DNA of 64,000 nucleotides from Arthrobacter sp. SLBN-112 (GCF_006715225.1 NZ_VFMU01000001.1:3162001-3226000), one strand, 5' to 3'. Positions 17,297-27,709 are shown, numbered from the stretch's first letter. Program-made: numbers and translations. Notes: generated by a model not told the origin, from the sequence alone.

Positions 17297-19057
17297 TTGC
17301 TGGTCGGACTCATGAGGCGGCAGCTTGCCGGTCAATACGCGTACGTTGGGGCGATCGTTCTCCTCCAGCTGGTCCAGGCAGCGGCAAACCTGCTGCTTCC
17401 CACGGTGAACGCGGCCATCATCGACGATGGGATCGTTGCGGGCAAACCGGAGGTGATCTCGCGCCTTGGCGTGCTCATGGCCGCCATTGCCGTAGTGCAG
17501 GCGGCATCCGCCATTGCGGCGGGCTACCTTGGTGCGGTGGTGGCCATGCGGACGGGGCACCGCCTGCGGGCCGAGGTTTTCACCCGGATCCAGTCACTGT
17601 CCTCCCAGGACGTGGCCCTGTTCGGAACACAAAGCCTGACCACCCGGGCCACCAACGATGTCCAGCAGATCCAGGCTTTCGCTGTACTTGTCTTCACCAT
17701 GCTCTTTGCCGGGCCTGCCATGGGCATCGGCGGCATCGTCCTTGCCGTGCAGCAGGATGTGGTGTTGTCCCTGGTGGTAATCGTCATTGTGCCCCTGCTC
17801 TTGCTGATCATGTACCTGATCGTCCGGCGCCTGATTCCGCTCTACCGTGAGGGCCAGGACCTGCTGGACCGGTCGGGTGGGATCCTGCGCGAGCAGATCA
17901 TCGGTGTGGACGTCATCCGCGCCTTTGTCCGCCAGGGCCATGAGGTCCGGCGGTTCGCGGAGACCAACGCGGGATTGACCGCCAACAACCTGCAGTCTGC
18001 GCTCCTGGTGGCGGGGATGCTGCCCATGATCATGCTGGTGGTCAATACCAGCTCTGTTGCCGTCGTATGGTTCGGCGGGCACCGGATCCAGGCTGGGCTG
18101 ATGAACCTTGGCGCACTGACGGCGTTCATTGCCTACATCATGCAGATCCTGCTGGCGATCATGATGTCCATGTACGTCCTGATGACGGCGCCGCGTGCCG
18201 CAGTCTGCGCCGAACGCATCCAGGCGGTCCTGGAGACCGAGCCGTCAGTCCCCAATCCGGCCGGCCACAGCACGGCCGCGCCGGTGCAGCCCGGGACCGG
18301 CCTGCCAAAGCAGCCGGCAACGCTGGCGTTCCAAGGTGTTGCCTTCTCCTATCCGGGAGCAGAAGCGCCCGTGTTGGCGGATATCACCTTCACCGCGGCT
18401 CCCGGCACCACCACCGCAATCGTTGGCGCTACCGGAAGCGGCAAGACCACGCTGCTGAACCTGATTCCACGTTTCCTCGAGGCGACCAAAGGCAGCATCA
18501 CCCTGGCCGGCCACGACATCCGGGACCTGCCCCTGGACCAACTCCGCGCTGCCATGGCCATCGTGCCCCAGCACTCCCACCTGTTTACCGGAACCATCGC
18601 AGACAACCTGAGGATGGCGGCTCCTGACGCCACGGATGAGGAACTCTGGGCCGTCCTGGAGGCGGCCCAGACCATGCGGTTCATGCGCGACCTCCCGCTT
18701 GGGCTCGCAACCCCCGTTGGCCAGGGCGGTGCCAGCCTCTCTGGCGGGCAGCGGCAGCGGCTCTGCATCGCCAGGGCCCTGTTGCGCAAGGCGCCCCTGT
18801 ACCTCTTTGACGACAGCTTCTCCGCACTGGACTACGACACCGATACAAGGCTGCGGCAGGCCCTGGACCAGGCGCTCGCCGGCGCAACGGTCATCATTGT
18901 TGCCGAGCGCCTTTCCGCCGTGGAGGACGCGGACCGCATCCTGGTGCTCGACGACGGCCGGCTGGTTGCGCAGGGAACGCACCAGGAGCTGCTGGAAACG
19001 TCCGCCACCTACCGGGAAATCGCCGAATCCCAGCTCGCGCTGGACGGCACGCCGTGA
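17297..19057 (+). CDS. ABC exporter half-transporter with degenerate ATPase site
   Basis: The protein is 586 aa from TTG 17297, with AGGGGG just upstream; an ATG at 17312 is the alternative. The N-terminal ~310 residues form the six-helix exporter domain, followed by an ATPase domain with Walker A GATGSGKTT (about residues 376-384) and signature LSGGQRQR. The catalytic position after Walker B is Asp rather than Glu (LFDDSFSALD), and the switch His is Glu (VAERLS). Both changes mark the degenerate subunit of heterodimeric type IV exporters. Its intact signature completes the active site of the partner encoded next. Multidrug or lipid export is the usual role; the substrate is unknown. Confidence 0.9.
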   Translation: MLVGLMRRQLAGQYAYVGAIVLLQLVQAAANLLLPTVNAAIIDDGIVAGKPEVISRLGVLMAAIAVVQAASAIAAGYLGAVVAMRTGHRLRAEVFTRIQSLSSQDVALFGTQSLTTRATNDVQQIQAFAVLVFTMLFAGPAMGIGGIVLAVQQDVVLSLVVIVIVPLLLLIMYLIVRRLIPLYREGQDLLDRSGGILREQIIGVDVIRAFVRQGHEVRRFAETNAGLTANNLQSALLVAGMLPMIMLVVNTSSVAVVWFGGHRIQAGLMNLGALTAFIAYIMQILLAIMMSMYVLMTAPRAAVCAERIQAVLETEPSVPNPAGHSTAAPVQPGTGLPKQPATLAFQGVAFSYPGAEAPVLADITFTAAPGTTTAIVGATGSGKTTLLNLIPRFLEATKGSITLAGHDIRDLPLDQLRAAMAIVPQHSHLFTGTIADNLRMAAPDATDEELWAVLEAAQTMRFMRDLPLGLATPVGQGGASLSGGQRQRLCIARALLRKAPLYLFDDSFSALDYDTDTRLRQALDQALAGATVIIVAERLSAVEDADRILVLDDGRLVAQGTHQELLETSATYREIAESQLALDGTP

Positions 19058-20865
19058 CGGCGGTGGAAGAAGCCGGGGAGACGGCGCACAGTTTCTGGCC
19101 GACGGCTGGCAGGCTCCTTGGCCTGCTGCGCCCCTTCCGGCTGCAGATGATGGGTGCGGTGGCGGCAACCTGCGCCTTCGCAGGACTCAACGTTGCCGCC
19201 CCGAAGTACCTGGGCGATGCCACTGACGTGGTGGTGGATGGCATCTTCCAGGGAAGCCTTGACCAGCGCCTCGGAATCCTGCTCGGCGCCGTGGCCGTCA
19301 TGTACGTCTTTGCCTCCCTGTTTAACTGGATCCAGGGTGCGCTGACCGCACGCGCAGTGCAGGGACTCATGTACGGCCTGCGTGCAGCGGTCGAGGACAA
19401 GCTGCACCGCCTCCCTTCGACCTATTTCCGGCAACGCTCCCGTGGTGACGTCCTGAGCAGGGCCACCAATGACATCGACAACATTGCGCAGGCCCTGAAC
19501 CAGGTCCTGACCCAGCTCATCGTGTCGGTTCTGATGCTGTGCGGTTCCCTGGCCATGATGCTGTGGATCTCGCCGTTGCTGGCGGCCATTGCCATTGCCA
19601 GCGTTCCGGTTTCCACCTGGATCACCGTCCTGGTGGCCAGGCGGTCCCAGGAGCATTTCGCCAGGCAGTGGAAGGAAACGGGCGAGCTCAACGCATACGT
19701 GGAGGAATTCATCAGCGGGCATGAAGTCATCAAAGCTTTTGGCCGGCAGGCAGAGGCGGCGGAGGTGTTCAGGCGCAGCAACGGCCGCCTTGCCCGGGCA
19801 GCCGCCAAAGCCCAATACTCAGCCGGTGTGGTCCAGCCACTGATGGTGCTGATGTCCAACCTTAACTACATTGTTGTTGCCGTGGTGGGGGCGCTGCAGG
19901 TCATCGCCGGAACCATGACCATTGGCGGCGTCCAGGCATTCATTCAGTTCAGCCGGTTGTTCACCCAGCCGGTGGGACAGATCGGCGGGCTGCTGAACGT
20001 GATGCAGTCCTGCGCCGCATCCGCAGCACGGGTTTTCGTGCTCCTGGACGCCGGCGAAGACCCGCAGGAGCCCCCGGGCAAGGCAACCGGCGGTGCTGCA
20101 GCGGGCCGCATAGCCTTTCATGACGTCACGTTCGGCTATCCGGGCTCCGTGCCGGCGGTCCGCAACCTCACCTTCATGGTGGAGCCCGGCCAGGCAGTGG
20201 CCATCGTGGGACACACCGGCGCGGGCAAGAGCACTGTGGTGAACCTGCTTATGCGGTTCCTGGAACCTTCCTCGGGGCGGATCACCATGGGCGGAAGGGA
20301 CATCTCGGGCATTCCCCGCGACCAGCTGCGGGCCCGGTTCGGCGTCGTGCTTCAGGATTCCTGGCTCTTTGCGGGGACTATCAGGGAAAACATTGCCTAT
20401 GGCCTGCCCGGTGCCACGGATGCTGCCATCGTTGCCGCCGCCGAAGCCACCTACGCGGACCGTTTCATCAGGTCCCTGCCGCACGGCTACGGAACACTGC
20501 TGGAGAACGGCGGGGAGCCGCTCAGCCAGGGGCAGCGCCAGCTCATCACCATCGCCAGGGCCCAGCTTGCCGGGCGCAGCGTGCTGGTCCTGGATGAAGC
20601 CACCAGCTCCGTGGATTCCAGGACGGAGCTGCTCATCAGGCAGGCGATGCAGCGGCTACGCCAGGGACGGACCAGTTTCGTGATTGCCCACCGTTTGTCC
20701 ACCATCCGGAACGCTGATCTAATTCTCGTCATGGACCACGGACGCATCGTCGAGCAGGGCATGCATGGAAGCCTCCTTGCCGCCAACAGCTACTACGCCA
20801 CGCTGTACAACGCGCAGTTCGCCGAACGCGACGGCCGCGCCGGCGTTCTGGAGGGCGGCCTGTGA
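19054..20865 (+). CDS. ABC exporter half-transporter with canonical ATPase site
   Basis: The protein is 603 aa. GTG 19054 overlaps the stop codon of the preceding gene (GTGA), so the two subunits are translationally coupled. Six membrane helices occupy about residues 30-320. The ATPase domain has Walker A GHTGAGKST, a canonical Walker B with catalytic Glu (VLDEATSSVD) and the switch His (IAHRLS). Its signature is LSQGQRQL, with Gln replacing the second-position Gly. That is the complementary defect to the upstream subunit, so the pair should form one competent and one degenerate ATP site. It belongs to the heterodimeric multidrug-exporter group (BmrCD/TmrAB-like by layout). Confidence 0.92.
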   Translation: MTAVEEAGETAHSFWPTAGRLLGLLRPFRLQMMGAVAATCAFAGLNVAAPKYLGDATDVVVDGIFQGSLDQRLGILLGAVAVMYVFASLFNWIQGALTARAVQGLMYGLRAAVEDKLHRLPSTYFRQRSRGDVLSRATNDIDNIAQALNQVLTQLIVSVLMLCGSLAMMLWISPLLAAIAIASVPVSTWITVLVARRSQEHFARQWKETGELNAYVEEFISGHEVIKAFGRQAEAAEVFRRSNGRLARAAAKAQYSAGVVQPLMVLMSNLNYIVVAVVGALQVIAGTMTIGGVQAFIQFSRLFTQPVGQIGGLLNVMQSCAASAARVFVLLDAGEDPQEPPGKATGGAAAGRIAFHDVTFGYPGSVPAVRNLTFMVEPGQAVAIVGHTGAGKSTVVNLLMRFLEPSSGRITMGGRDISGIPRDQLRARFGVVLQDSWLFAGTIRENIAYGLPGATDAAIVAAAEATYADRFIRSLPHGYGTLLENGGEPLSQGQRQLITIARAQLAGRSVLVLDEATSSVDSRTELLIRQAMQRLRQGRTSFVIAHRLSTIRNADLILVMDHGRIVEQGMHGSLLAANSYYATLYNAQFAERDGRAGVLEGGL

Positions 20866-21242
20866 GCGCAGATGCCGGCTTCCCCGGATCCTGGCGGCCC
20901 AACCCCGCCAGCAGCGTTGCGCTGTTTGAGCAGCTGCGGCTCCAGGTCATCCACCTGGCGGACAGCGGGGCGCTGGCACCGGGCACCAGGCTGCCTGCCG
21001 TGCGGGCCCTTGCGGAGAAGCTCGATGTCGCCCCGCACACCGTGGCCAGGGCGTACAAGGAACTGGAAGCTGCCGGCATCGTTACCACCCGCGGCCGCAA
21101 CGGGACGGTGATTGCCGCACGGGATGAGCGGCTGGGAGGCCTGTCCGCCGCGGCTTCCGCCTACGCCGCCGTCGCCAAATCCCAAGGTGCCAGTTTCGCC
21201 GAGGCAGTGAAGATCCTGGCGGCCGCCTACGATGTTCCCTGA
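20862..21242 (+). CDS. GntR family (YtrA-type) transcriptional regulator
   Basis: This 126-aa protein starts at GTG 20862, overlapping the exporter stop codon in GTGA. The N-terminal winged helix-turn-helix (about residues 15-80) has the GntR pattern: LAPGTRLPAVRALAEKLDVA-like spacing, then HTVARAYKELEAAGIV and the wing TRGRNGT. Only about 45 residues follow, a short tail typical of the YtrA subgroup, which commonly controls adjacent ABC exporters and responds to cell-envelope drugs. It is the last gene of the three-gene operon. The palindrome at 17189-17203 in front of the operon is a plausible autoregulatory site. Confidence 0.9.
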   Translation: MSADAGFPGSWRPNPASSVALFEQLRLQVIHLADSGALAPGTRLPAVRALAEKLDVAPHTVARAYKELEAAGIVTTRGRNGTVIAARDERLGGLSAAASAYAAVAKSQGASFAEAVKILAAAYDVP

Positions 21243-21260
21243 CGGCGGAACCGTAAGTGT

Positions 21261-21276
21261 TCGAAAAAGTTTTCGA
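21261..21276. promoter_or_regulatory. LexA-type SOS box upstream of uvrA
   Basis: TCGAAA-AAGT-TTTCGA is an inverted repeat with perfect 6-bp arms. It differs from the actinobacterial SOS consensus TCGAAC-N4-GTTCGA only at the innermost base of each arm. It abuts the uvrA -10 box, so LexA binding would block initiation. Confidence 0.75.
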
Positions 21277-21277
21277 T

Positions 21278-21283
21278 TAGCAT
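21278..21283 (+). promoter_or_regulatory. -10 box of uvrA, probably leaderless
   Basis: TAGCAT is followed by exactly 6 nt and the GTG start at 21290. Confidence 0.55.
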
Positions 21284-21289
21284 AATGGG

Positions 21290-24214
21290 GTGCCTAAAGC
21301 CGTAGCTGAAGAAACCCCTGCCCCCTCCGCTTCCCCCGCTGTCCCCTCCGCTGCCGCACCGCAGCGCCCGGACCTCTCCCGCCTTGTGGTGAAGGGCGCG
21401 CGGGAGCACAACCTGCGCAACGTGGACCTCGACCTGCCGCGTGATGCCATGATCGTCTTCACGGGCCTGTCCGGATCCGGCAAGTCCTCGCTCGCGTTCG
21501 ACACGATCTTCGCCGAAGGCCAGCGCCGGTATGTCGAATCGCTGTCCGCCTATGCACGGCAGTTCCTTGGCCAGGTGGACAAGCCCGACGTCGACTTCAT
21601 CGAGGGCCTCTCCCCGGCGGTCTCCATCGACCAGAAATCCACCAGCAAAAACCCGCGGTCCACCGTAGGCACCATTACCGAGATCTACGACTACATGCGC
21701 CTGCTGTGGGCCCGTGTCGGCAGGCCGCACTGCCCCGTCTGTGGCGAACCAGTGTCCAAGCAGACGCCGCAGCAGATTGTGGACCAGCTCCTTGAACTCG
21801 ACGAGGGCACGCGCTTCCAGGTCCTGGCGCCGGTGGTGCGCGGACGCAAGGGCGAGTTCGTTGACCTCTTCAAGGAACTCAGCGCAAAGGGATACTCCAG
21901 GGCGCGGGTGGACGGCAACCTGGTCCAGTTGAGCGATCCCCCCAAGCTGGGCAAGCAGTTCAAGCACACCATCGAAGTGGTGGTGGACCGCCTGGTGGTC
22001 AAGGAAGGCATCAGCCAGCGGCTCACCGATTCCATCGAGACAGCCCTGGGACTGGCCGAGGGCCGGGTACTGGCGGAGTTCGTCGACCTTGAGGCCGACG
22101 ACCCCGGAAGGATCCGGGCGTTCTCCGAGAACCTCGCATGCCCCAACGAGCACCCGCTCGCCATCGACGAAATCGAGCCCCGGTCCTTCTCGTTCAACAA
22201 CCCCTTCGGCGCCTGCGCCGCCTGCAGCGGCATCGGCACCCGCCTCGAGGTGGACGAGGAACTCATCGTTCCCAACCCGGAACTGTCCCTGTCGGAGGGC
22301 GCCATCGCCCCCTGGTCCATGGGCACCGCCACCACCGAATACTGGAACCGGCTCCTCGAAGGCCTGGCAAAGGAAATCGGCTTCTCCATGACCACGCCAT
22401 GGGAGAAGCTGGGCAAGGACGTGCGCCAGACCATCCTGCACGGCAAGGACCACAAGGTAGTGGTGCAGTACCGCAACCGCTTCGGCCGCGAACGCAAATA
22501 CAGCACGGGTTTTGAAGGTGCCATCCAGTACGTCCACCGCAAGCATGGCGAGACTGATTCCGACTGGGCCCGCGACCGCTACGAGGAATACATGCGGCAG
22601 GTTCCCTGCCCCGCCTGCAACGGCGCGCGGCTCAACCCGGCATCCCTGTCGGTGCTGATCAACGGCAAGTCCATCGCCGAGGTTGCGGCCCTGCCAATGC
22701 GGGACTGCGCAGAGTTCCTGAACAACCTGGTCCTGACCGGGCGTGAAGCACAGATCGCCCACCAGGTCCTCAAGGAGATCCAGGCCCGCCTGACCTTCCT
22801 GCTGGACGTGGGCCTTGAATACCTCAACCTTGAGCGCCCCTCCGCCACCCTTTCCGGCGGTGAAGCCCAGCGTATCCGGCTTGCCACCCAGATCGGTTCC
22901 GGCCTGGTGGGCGTCCTCTACGTCCTCGACGAACCCTCCATTGGCCTGCACCAGCGCGACAACCGCCGGCTCATTGAAACCCTCACCCGGCTCCGCGACA
23001 TGGGCAACACCCTTATCGTGGTCGAGCACGACGAGGACACCATCCACGTGGCCGACTGGATCGTGGACATCGGGCCCGGTGCCGGCGAGCACGGCGGGCA
23101 GGTGGTCCACTCGGGGACGTACAAGGAACTGCTGGACAACAGGGAATCGCTGACCGGCGACTACCTGTCCGGCCGCAAGGCCATCGAGGTGCCCAAGAAG
23201 CGCCGCAAGTACGACAAGAAGCGCGAGATCAAAGTGGTTGGGGCGCGGGAGAACAACCTCGTGAACGTCGACGCCGCCTTCCCGCTGGGGCTCTTCACCG
23301 CGGTGACCGGCGTGAGTGGTTCGGGCAAGTCGACACTCGTCAACGAAATCCTCTACAAGGTGCTGGCGAACAAGCTCAACGGCGCCAAGCAGGTGGCCGG
23401 GCGGCACAAGACGGTACAGGGCCTGGAGCACCTGGACAAGGTGGTCCATGTGGACCAGAGCCCCATCGGCCGGACCCCCCGCTCCAACCCGGCCACCTAC
23501 ACGGGGGTCTTCGACAACATCCGCAAGCTTTTCGCCGAGACCACAGAGGCCAAGGTCCGCGGCTACCTTCCCGGCCGCTTCTCGTTCAACGTCAAAGGCG
23601 GCCGCTGCGAGGCATGCTCCGGCGACGGCACGCTGAAGATCGAAATGAACTTCCTGCCTGACGTCTACGTCCCCTGCGAGGTGTGCCACGGTGCCCGCTA
23701 CAACCGGGAGACCCTTGAGGTGCACTACAAGGGCAAGACCATCGCCGACGTCCTCAACATGCCCATCGAAGAGGGCGCCGAGTTCTTCGCGGCGTTCTCA
23801 CCCATCGCACGGCACCTGAACACCCTGGTTGACGTGGGACTCGGATATGTCCGCCTGGGACAGCCTGCAACCACCCTCTCCGGCGGTGAAGCCCAGCGCG
23901 TCAAGCTCGCGGCGGAACTCCAGAAGCGGTCCAACGGACGCAGCATCTATGTCCTGGACGAGCCCACCACGGGCCTGCACTTCGAGGACATCCGCAAGCT
24001 GCTCATGGTCCTGCAGGGGCTGGTAGACAAGGGCAATACGGTGATCACCATCGAGCACAACCTCGACGTCATCAAGAGTGCCGACTGGCTGGTTGACCTC
24101 GGGCCCGACGGCGGTTCGGGCGGCGGCCAGGTTGTCGCCGCCGGAACCCCGGAGCAGGTGGCAAAGTCCACCACCAGCCACACGGGGAAGTTCCTCGCCG
24201 AAATACTTGGCTGA
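21290..24214 (+). CDS. uvrA: Excinuclease ABC subunit A
   Basis: This 974-aa damage-sensing ATPase of nucleotide excision repair starts at GTG 21290, 6 nt after a -10 box. It has two ABC-type ATPase halves: Walker [10 protein letters not shown] (about residue 60) with signature LSGGEAQRI, and Walker [10 protein letters not shown] (about residue 675) with signature LSGGEAQRV. The C-terminal zinc module is canonical (CEACSGDG ... [10 protein letters not shown]). In the N-terminal zinc module the first Cys pair is replaced by CPNEH, followed by CAAC after the [10 protein letters not shown] segment. This variant appears to be usual in actinobacteria. A disordered Pro/Ala/Ser-rich N-terminus (about 1-25) precedes the first domain. 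SOS regulation is likely. Confidence 0.98.
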   Translation: MPKAVAEETPAPSASPAVPSAAAPQRPDLSRLVVKGAREHNLRNVDLDLPRDAMIVFTGLSGSGKSSLAFDTIFAEGQRRYVESLSAYARQFLGQVDKPDVDFIEGLSPAVSIDQKSTSKNPRSTVGTITEIYDYMRLLWARVGRPHCPVCGEPVSKQTPQQIVDQLLELDEGTRFQVLAPVVRGRKGEFVDLFKELSAKGYSRARVDGNLVQLSDPPKLGKQFKHTIEVVVDRLVVKEGISQRLTDSIETALGLAEGRVLAEFVDLEADDPGRIRAFSENLACPNEHPLAIDEIEPRSFSFNNPFGACAACSGIGTRLEVDEELIVPNPELSLSEGAIAPWSMGTATTEYWNRLLEGLAKEIGFSMTTPWEKLGKDVRQTILHGKDHKVVVQYRNRFGRERKYSTGFEGAIQYVHRKHGETDSDWARDRYEEYMRQVPCPACNGARLNPASLSVLINGKSIAEVAALPMRDCAEFLNNLVLTGREAQIAHQVLKEIQARLTFLLDVGLEYLNLERPSATLSGGEAQRIRLATQIGSGLVGVLYVLDEPSIGLHQRDNRRLIETLTRLRDMGNTLIVVEHDEDTIHVADWIVDIGPGAGEHGGQVVHSGTYKELLDNRESLTGDYLSGRKAIEVPKKRRKYDKKREIKVVGARENNLVNVDAAFPLGLFTAVTGVSGSGKSTLVNEILYKVLANKLNGAKQVAGRHKTVQGLEHLDKVVHVDQSPIGRTPRSNPATYTGVFDNIRKLFAETTEAKVRGYLPGRFSFNVKGGRCEACSGDGTLKIEMNFLPDVYVPCEVCHGARYNRETLEVHYKGKTIADVLNMPIEEGAEFFAAFSPIARHLNTLVDVGLGYVRLGQPATTLSGGEAQRVKLAAELQKRSNGRSIYVLDEPTTGLHFEDIRKLLMVLQGLVDKGNTVITIEHNLDVIKSADWLVDLGPDGGSGGGQVVAAGTPEQVAKSTTSHTGKFLAEILG

Positions 24215-24293
24215 GTGGGGGAAATTCCTGCGAAGTATTCCTCCGCGGGAATGCGAGTTTCAGGCACTCCTGCTGTCGTGAGAAACTAACCCG

Positions 24294-25010
24294 GTGACTT
24301 CAACAACAGTGCCCGTGATCTTTGACCTGGACGGCACTCTTGTCGACCCTGCAGGTGGAATAACCGAGGGGATTGCCTCAGCCCTCCGCGGACTGGGACT
24401 CCCGGTTCCCGGCCAGGACCTGCTTGATGCGATGATCGGCCCCAAGCTGAGCGATTCCCTGCTCAACGTGGCAAAGGTGCCGGCGGACCGCCTGGAAGAG
24501 GTGGTCCGCCGGTACCGCGAACACTATGTGTCCACGGGGATAGCCCAAAGCCGGCTGTACCCGGGCATCCGCGACATCCTTGAATCCTTCGCCGCAGCGG
24601 GACAGCCCGTGGCAGTAGCCACCCAAAAGCCCCAGCGGCTGGCGCATAAAGTGCTGGCACACCATGGCATCGACGCCCTCTTCCACGGCATCCACGGTTC
24701 CGCCGATGATGAAGCGGCAGTGGAAGGCGTCCCGCTGGGCAAGACCCAGATCATCGCCGCGGCCCTGCGGGACCTGGACACGCGACACGCCATCATGGTG
24801 GGGGACCGCGCGCAGGATGTGTCCGGCGCGATCGCCAACGGACTGGACTGCATCGGTGTCGCCTGGGGGTTCGCCCCGGACGGTGAACTGGAAGATGCCG
24901 GCTCTGTGGCCGTCGTCAGCACCCACGGGGAACTGGTGGCGGTCATCGAGCGGCTGCAGGCTCTCCACGCTGCGGCAATGAGCGGGGTGAGCCACGATGG
25001 AAATGTTTGA
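24294..25010 (+). CDS. HAD-family hydrolase, phosphoglycolate phosphatase-like
   Basis: This 238-aa protein starts at GTG 24294. Motif I is VIFDLDGTLVDP (about residues 6-17), with the catalytic Asp pair; motif II is the Thr in VAVATQKPQ; motif III/IV is KTQIIAAAL followed by MVGDRAQDVSGA (about 163-174). A helical cap inserts after motif I, as in the subfamily IA phosphatases (Gph, PpaX and beta-phosphoglucomutase relatives). The physiological phosphate ester cannot be fixed from sequence. The gene overlaps the following acyltransferase by 14 bp, so the two are co-transcribed; a link to glycerol-phosphate or lipid metabolism is possible but inferred. Confidence 0.88.
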   Translation: MTSTTVPVIFDLDGTLVDPAGGITEGIASALRGLGLPVPGQDLLDAMIGPKLSDSLLNVAKVPADRLEEVVRRYREHYVSTGIAQSRLYPGIRDILESFAAAGQPVAVATQKPQRLAHKVLAHHGIDALFHGIHGSADDEAAVEGVPLGKTQIIAAALRDLDTRHAIMVGDRAQDVSGAIANGLDCIGVAWGFAPDGELEDAGSVAVVSTHGELVAVIERLQALHAAAMSGVSHDGNV

Positions 25011-25665
25011 TGCCGTCCGCTGGACCACACGCAACCTGATTTCCGGCACCTGCCGGCCCACCGTCGTCGGCCTGGAAAACGTCCCCTCCGACGGCCCCTT
25101 CATCGTGGCTCCCAACCACCTGTCCTTCTTCGACAGCGTGATTGTGCAGGCACTCATGCCCAGGCCGGTCGCGTTTTTTGCCAAAGCCGAATATTTCACC
25201 ACCGGCGGCGTCAAGGGCAAGGTCATGAAGGCCTTCTTCGAATCCGTGGGCTCCATCCCGGTAGAGCGCGGCGAACAGGCCGCCAGTGTCCAGGCGCTCA
25301 AAACGCTCCTGGACATCCTTGAGGCAGGCCGCGGCATCGGGATCTACCCGGAGGGAACCCGTTCCCGTGACGGCATCCTCTACCGGGGACGCACCGGCGT
25401 CGGCTGGCTGGCGCTCACCACCGGGGCGCCGGTGATTCCTGTGGGCCTGATCGGCACCGAGAAGCTCCAGCGTGCCGGCGAAAAGGGAGTCAGGCCACAG
25501 CACTTCACCATGAAAGTGGGGGAGCCGCTGTACTTCGACAAGACCGGGCCCGACCATTCCCTCCCCGCCCGTAGGGAAGTCACGGACCGGATCATGGATG
25601 CGATTGCCGAGCTCAGCGGCCAGCAACGCTCCACCAGCTACAACCAGAGCAAGATCGCAGAATAG
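24997..25665 (+). CDS. PlsC-like lysophospholipid acyltransferase
   Basis: The protein is 222 aa. It has the acyltransferase HX4D motif in NHLSFFD (about residues 37-43) and the EGTRSRDG substrate-phosphate motif (about 115-122), with the VGLIGTEKLQ block further on. These define the LPLAT/PlsC family, which acylates 1-acyl-glycerol-3-phosphate or related lipids at the inner face of the membrane. There is no strong transmembrane helix; a short amphipathic N-terminus may anchor it. It overlaps the upstream HAD gene by 14 bp and ends 43 bp before uvrC, which has its own -10 box. Cells usually carry several paralogues, so the exact lipid substrate is unknown. Confidence 0.88.
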   Translation: MEMFDAVRWTTRNLISGTCRPTVVGLENVPSDGPFIVAPNHLSFFDSVIVQALMPRPVAFFAKAEYFTTGGVKGKVMKAFFESVGSIPVERGEQAASVQALKTLLDILEAGRGIGIYPEGTRSRDGILYRGRTGVGWLALTTGAPVIPVGLIGTEKLQRAGEKGVRPQHFTMKVGEPLYFDKTGPDHSLPARREVTDRIMDAIAELSGQQRSTSYNQSKIAE

Positions 25666-25696
25666 CCCCATGGCAAGCAGACCGGGTGCGACTCAG

Positions 25697-25702
25697 TAGA
25701 CT
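25697..25702 (+). promoter_or_regulatory. -10 box of uvrC, probably leaderless
   Basis: TAGACT is followed by exactly 6 nt and the GTG start at 25709. No LexA box was seen next to it. Confidence 0.58.
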
Positions 25703-25708
25703 TGATAG

Positions 25709-27709
25709 GTGGCAAATCCAGCAAGTTACCGGCCCAAAACCGGTGAAATCCCCACCAACCCGGGCGTTTACCGTTTCCGTGATCCGCACGGCCGGGTCAT
25801 CTATGTCGGCAAAGCGAAAAGCCTCCGGTCCCGGCTGAACTCCTATTTCGCCAACCCGGCCGGACTGCTGCCCAAGACCTACGCCATGGTCCACGCGGCC
25901 AGCAGCGTCGAGTGGACCGTGGTTGGCAGCGAGCTGGAGTCGCTGCAGCTCGAATACACCTGGATCAAGGAATTCAAACCCCGTTTCAACGTGGTGTTCC
26001 GGGATGACAAAACCTATCCCTACCTTGCCGTGACCATGAGCGAGAAATACCCCCGGGTACAGGTCATGCGGGGGGACAAGCGCAAAGGGACCCGCTACTT
26101 CGGCCCCTACACTGCCGGTGCCATCCGCGAAACCATGGATACCCTGCTCCGCGTCTTCCCCGTCCGGAGCTGCAGCGCCGGCGTCTTCAAGCGCGCGGAG
26201 GCCAGCGGACGGCCCTGCCTGCTGGGATACATCGACAAGTGCTCCGCCCCGTGTGTCGGGCGGATCTCGCCGGAAGACCACCGGGCGCTGGCTGAGGATT
26301 TCTGTGCCTTCATGGGCGGCGAGGCCAAGCGTTTCATCACCAAGCTGGAAAAGCAGATGGCCGACGCCGTGGGGAAACTCGATTACGAGCACGCCGCCCG
26401 GTTGCGGGACGACATCACCGCCCTGCGCAAGGTCTTCGAGCGGAACGCAGTGGTGCTGGCCGAGGACACCGACGCCGACGTTTTTGCCCTGCATGAAGAC
26501 GAACTGGAAGCCGCCGTGCAGGTATTCCATGTCCGCGGCGGCAGGATCCGGGGCCAGCGCGGCTGGGTGGTGGAAAAGGTGGAGGACTTCAGCACTCCGG
26601 ATCTGGTGGAGCATCTGCTGCAGCAGGTCTACGGCGAGGACGGCGACACCCATGGCCGGCTGCCCCGCGAAGTCCTGGTCCCCGTGGCGCCCAGCAATGC
26701 GGAGGACCTTGCCCAGTGGCTGGGCGGCATCCGTGGTGCCAAGGTGGACATCCGGGTGCCGCAGCGCGGAGACAAGGCGGCGCTGATGTCCACGGTCCGC
26801 GAGAACGCCGAGCACGCGCTGAAACTCCACAAGACGCGGCGCGCCGGGGACATCACCGTCAGGTCCCAGGCCCTCCAGGAACTCCAGGAAGCGCTGGACC
26901 TGCCAGTGCCCCTGCTCCGGATTGAATGCTTCGACGTCTCCCATGTCCAGGGCACCAACGTGGTGGCATCCATGGTGGTGGTGGAGGACGGGCTGCCCAA
27001 GAAGTCCGATTACCGCAAGTTCTCCATCACCGGCCCCGCGGCGGCCGATGACACCGCGGCCATGCATGACGTCCTGACGCGGCGGTTCCGCCATTACCTG
27101 CAGGACAAGTCTGCCCAGGTGGACGAATCCGTCCTGGCCTCCGACGGCCAGGAGGCGGCACCGGGTGCGGCCGTGCTGGACACCACCACGCCTGCCCCCA
27201 AGGCAAAATTCGCCTACCCGCCCAACCTTGTGGTGGTGGACGGCGGGCAGCCGCAGGTGAACGCTGCGGCCCGTGCCCTAAGGGACCTGGGCATCGACGA
27301 CGTCTATGTCGTGGGCCTGGCCAAGCGGCTGGAGGAAGTGTGGCTTCCGGACAGCGACTTCCCCGTCATCCTGCCCCGCACGTCCCAGGGGCTGTACCTG
27401 CTGCAGCGGATCCGTGACGAGGCGCACCGCTTCGCCATCACCTTCCACCGGCAAAAGCGGGGCAAGGCCATGACGGTGTCGGCACTCGACGCCGTTCCGG
27501 GCCTCGGCGCCTCCAAGCGGAAAGCCCTGCTGGCCCACTTTGGCTCGGTCAAGGGCGTCAAGGCCGCCACCGTGGAAGAGCTGGCGCAGGCAAAGGGGAT
27601 TGGTCCGGCACTGGCCACTGCCATCGTGAACCACTTCGCGTCCGACGGACCCGAGGCCGTTACCGTGCCGGCGATCAACATGACCACCGGCGAAATCATC
27701 GAGACTTAG
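25709..27709 (+). CDS. uvrC: Excinuclease ABC subunit C
   Basis: This 666-aa dual-incision nuclease of nucleotide excision repair starts at GTG 25709. It has an N-terminal GIY-YIG nuclease domain (PGVYRFRD ... [14 protein letters not shown], about residues 14-40), a UVR motif ([20 protein letters not shown], about 212-231) that contacts UvrB, the RNase H-like endonuclease core ([18 protein letters not shown] with catalytic Asp residues) and C-terminal helix-hairpin-helix repeats ([13 protein letters not shown], about 595-607). A Pro/Ala-rich loop near 470-500 is an insertion of the type common in actinobacteria. It precedes rapZ-yvcK-whiA, the conserved actinobacterial order. Confidence 0.98.
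   Translation: MANPASYRPKTGEIPTNPGVYRFRDPHGRVIYVGKAKSLRSRLNSYFANPAGLLPKTYAMVHAASSVEWTVVGSELESLQLEYTWIKEFKPRFNVVFRDDKTYPYLAVTMSEKYPRVQVMRGDKRKGTRYFGPYTAGAIRETMDTLLRVFPVRSCSAGVFKRAEASGRPCLLGYIDKCSAPCVGRISPEDHRALAEDFCAFMGGEAKRFITKLEKQMADAVGKLDYEHAARLRDDITALRKVFERNAVVLAEDTDADVFALHEDELEAAVQVFHVRGGRIRGQRGWVVEKVEDFSTPDLVEHLLQQVYGEDGDTHGRLPREVLVPVAPSNAEDLAQWLGGIRGAKVDIRVPQRGDKAALMSTVRENAEHALKLHKTRRAGDITVRSQALQELQEALDLPVPLLRIECFDVSHVQGTNVVASMVVVEDGLPKKSDYRKFSITGPAAADDTAAMHDVLTRRFRHYLQDKSAQVDESVLASDGQEAAPGAAVLDTTTPAPKAKFAYPPNLVVVDGGQPQVNAAARALRDLGIDDVYVVGLAKRLEEVWLPDSDFPVILPRTSQGLYLLQRIRDEAHRFAITFHRQKRGKAMTVSALDAVPGLGASKRKALLAHFGSVKGVKAATVEELAQAKGIGPALATAIVNHFASDGPEAVTVPAINMTTGEIIET

Noticed and set aside
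21227..23725. An 832-codon open frame antisense to uvrA
   Set aside because: Long antisense frames are expected opposite highly biased high-GC genes. The translation has no recognisable domain, while uvrA on the plus strand is fully conserved.
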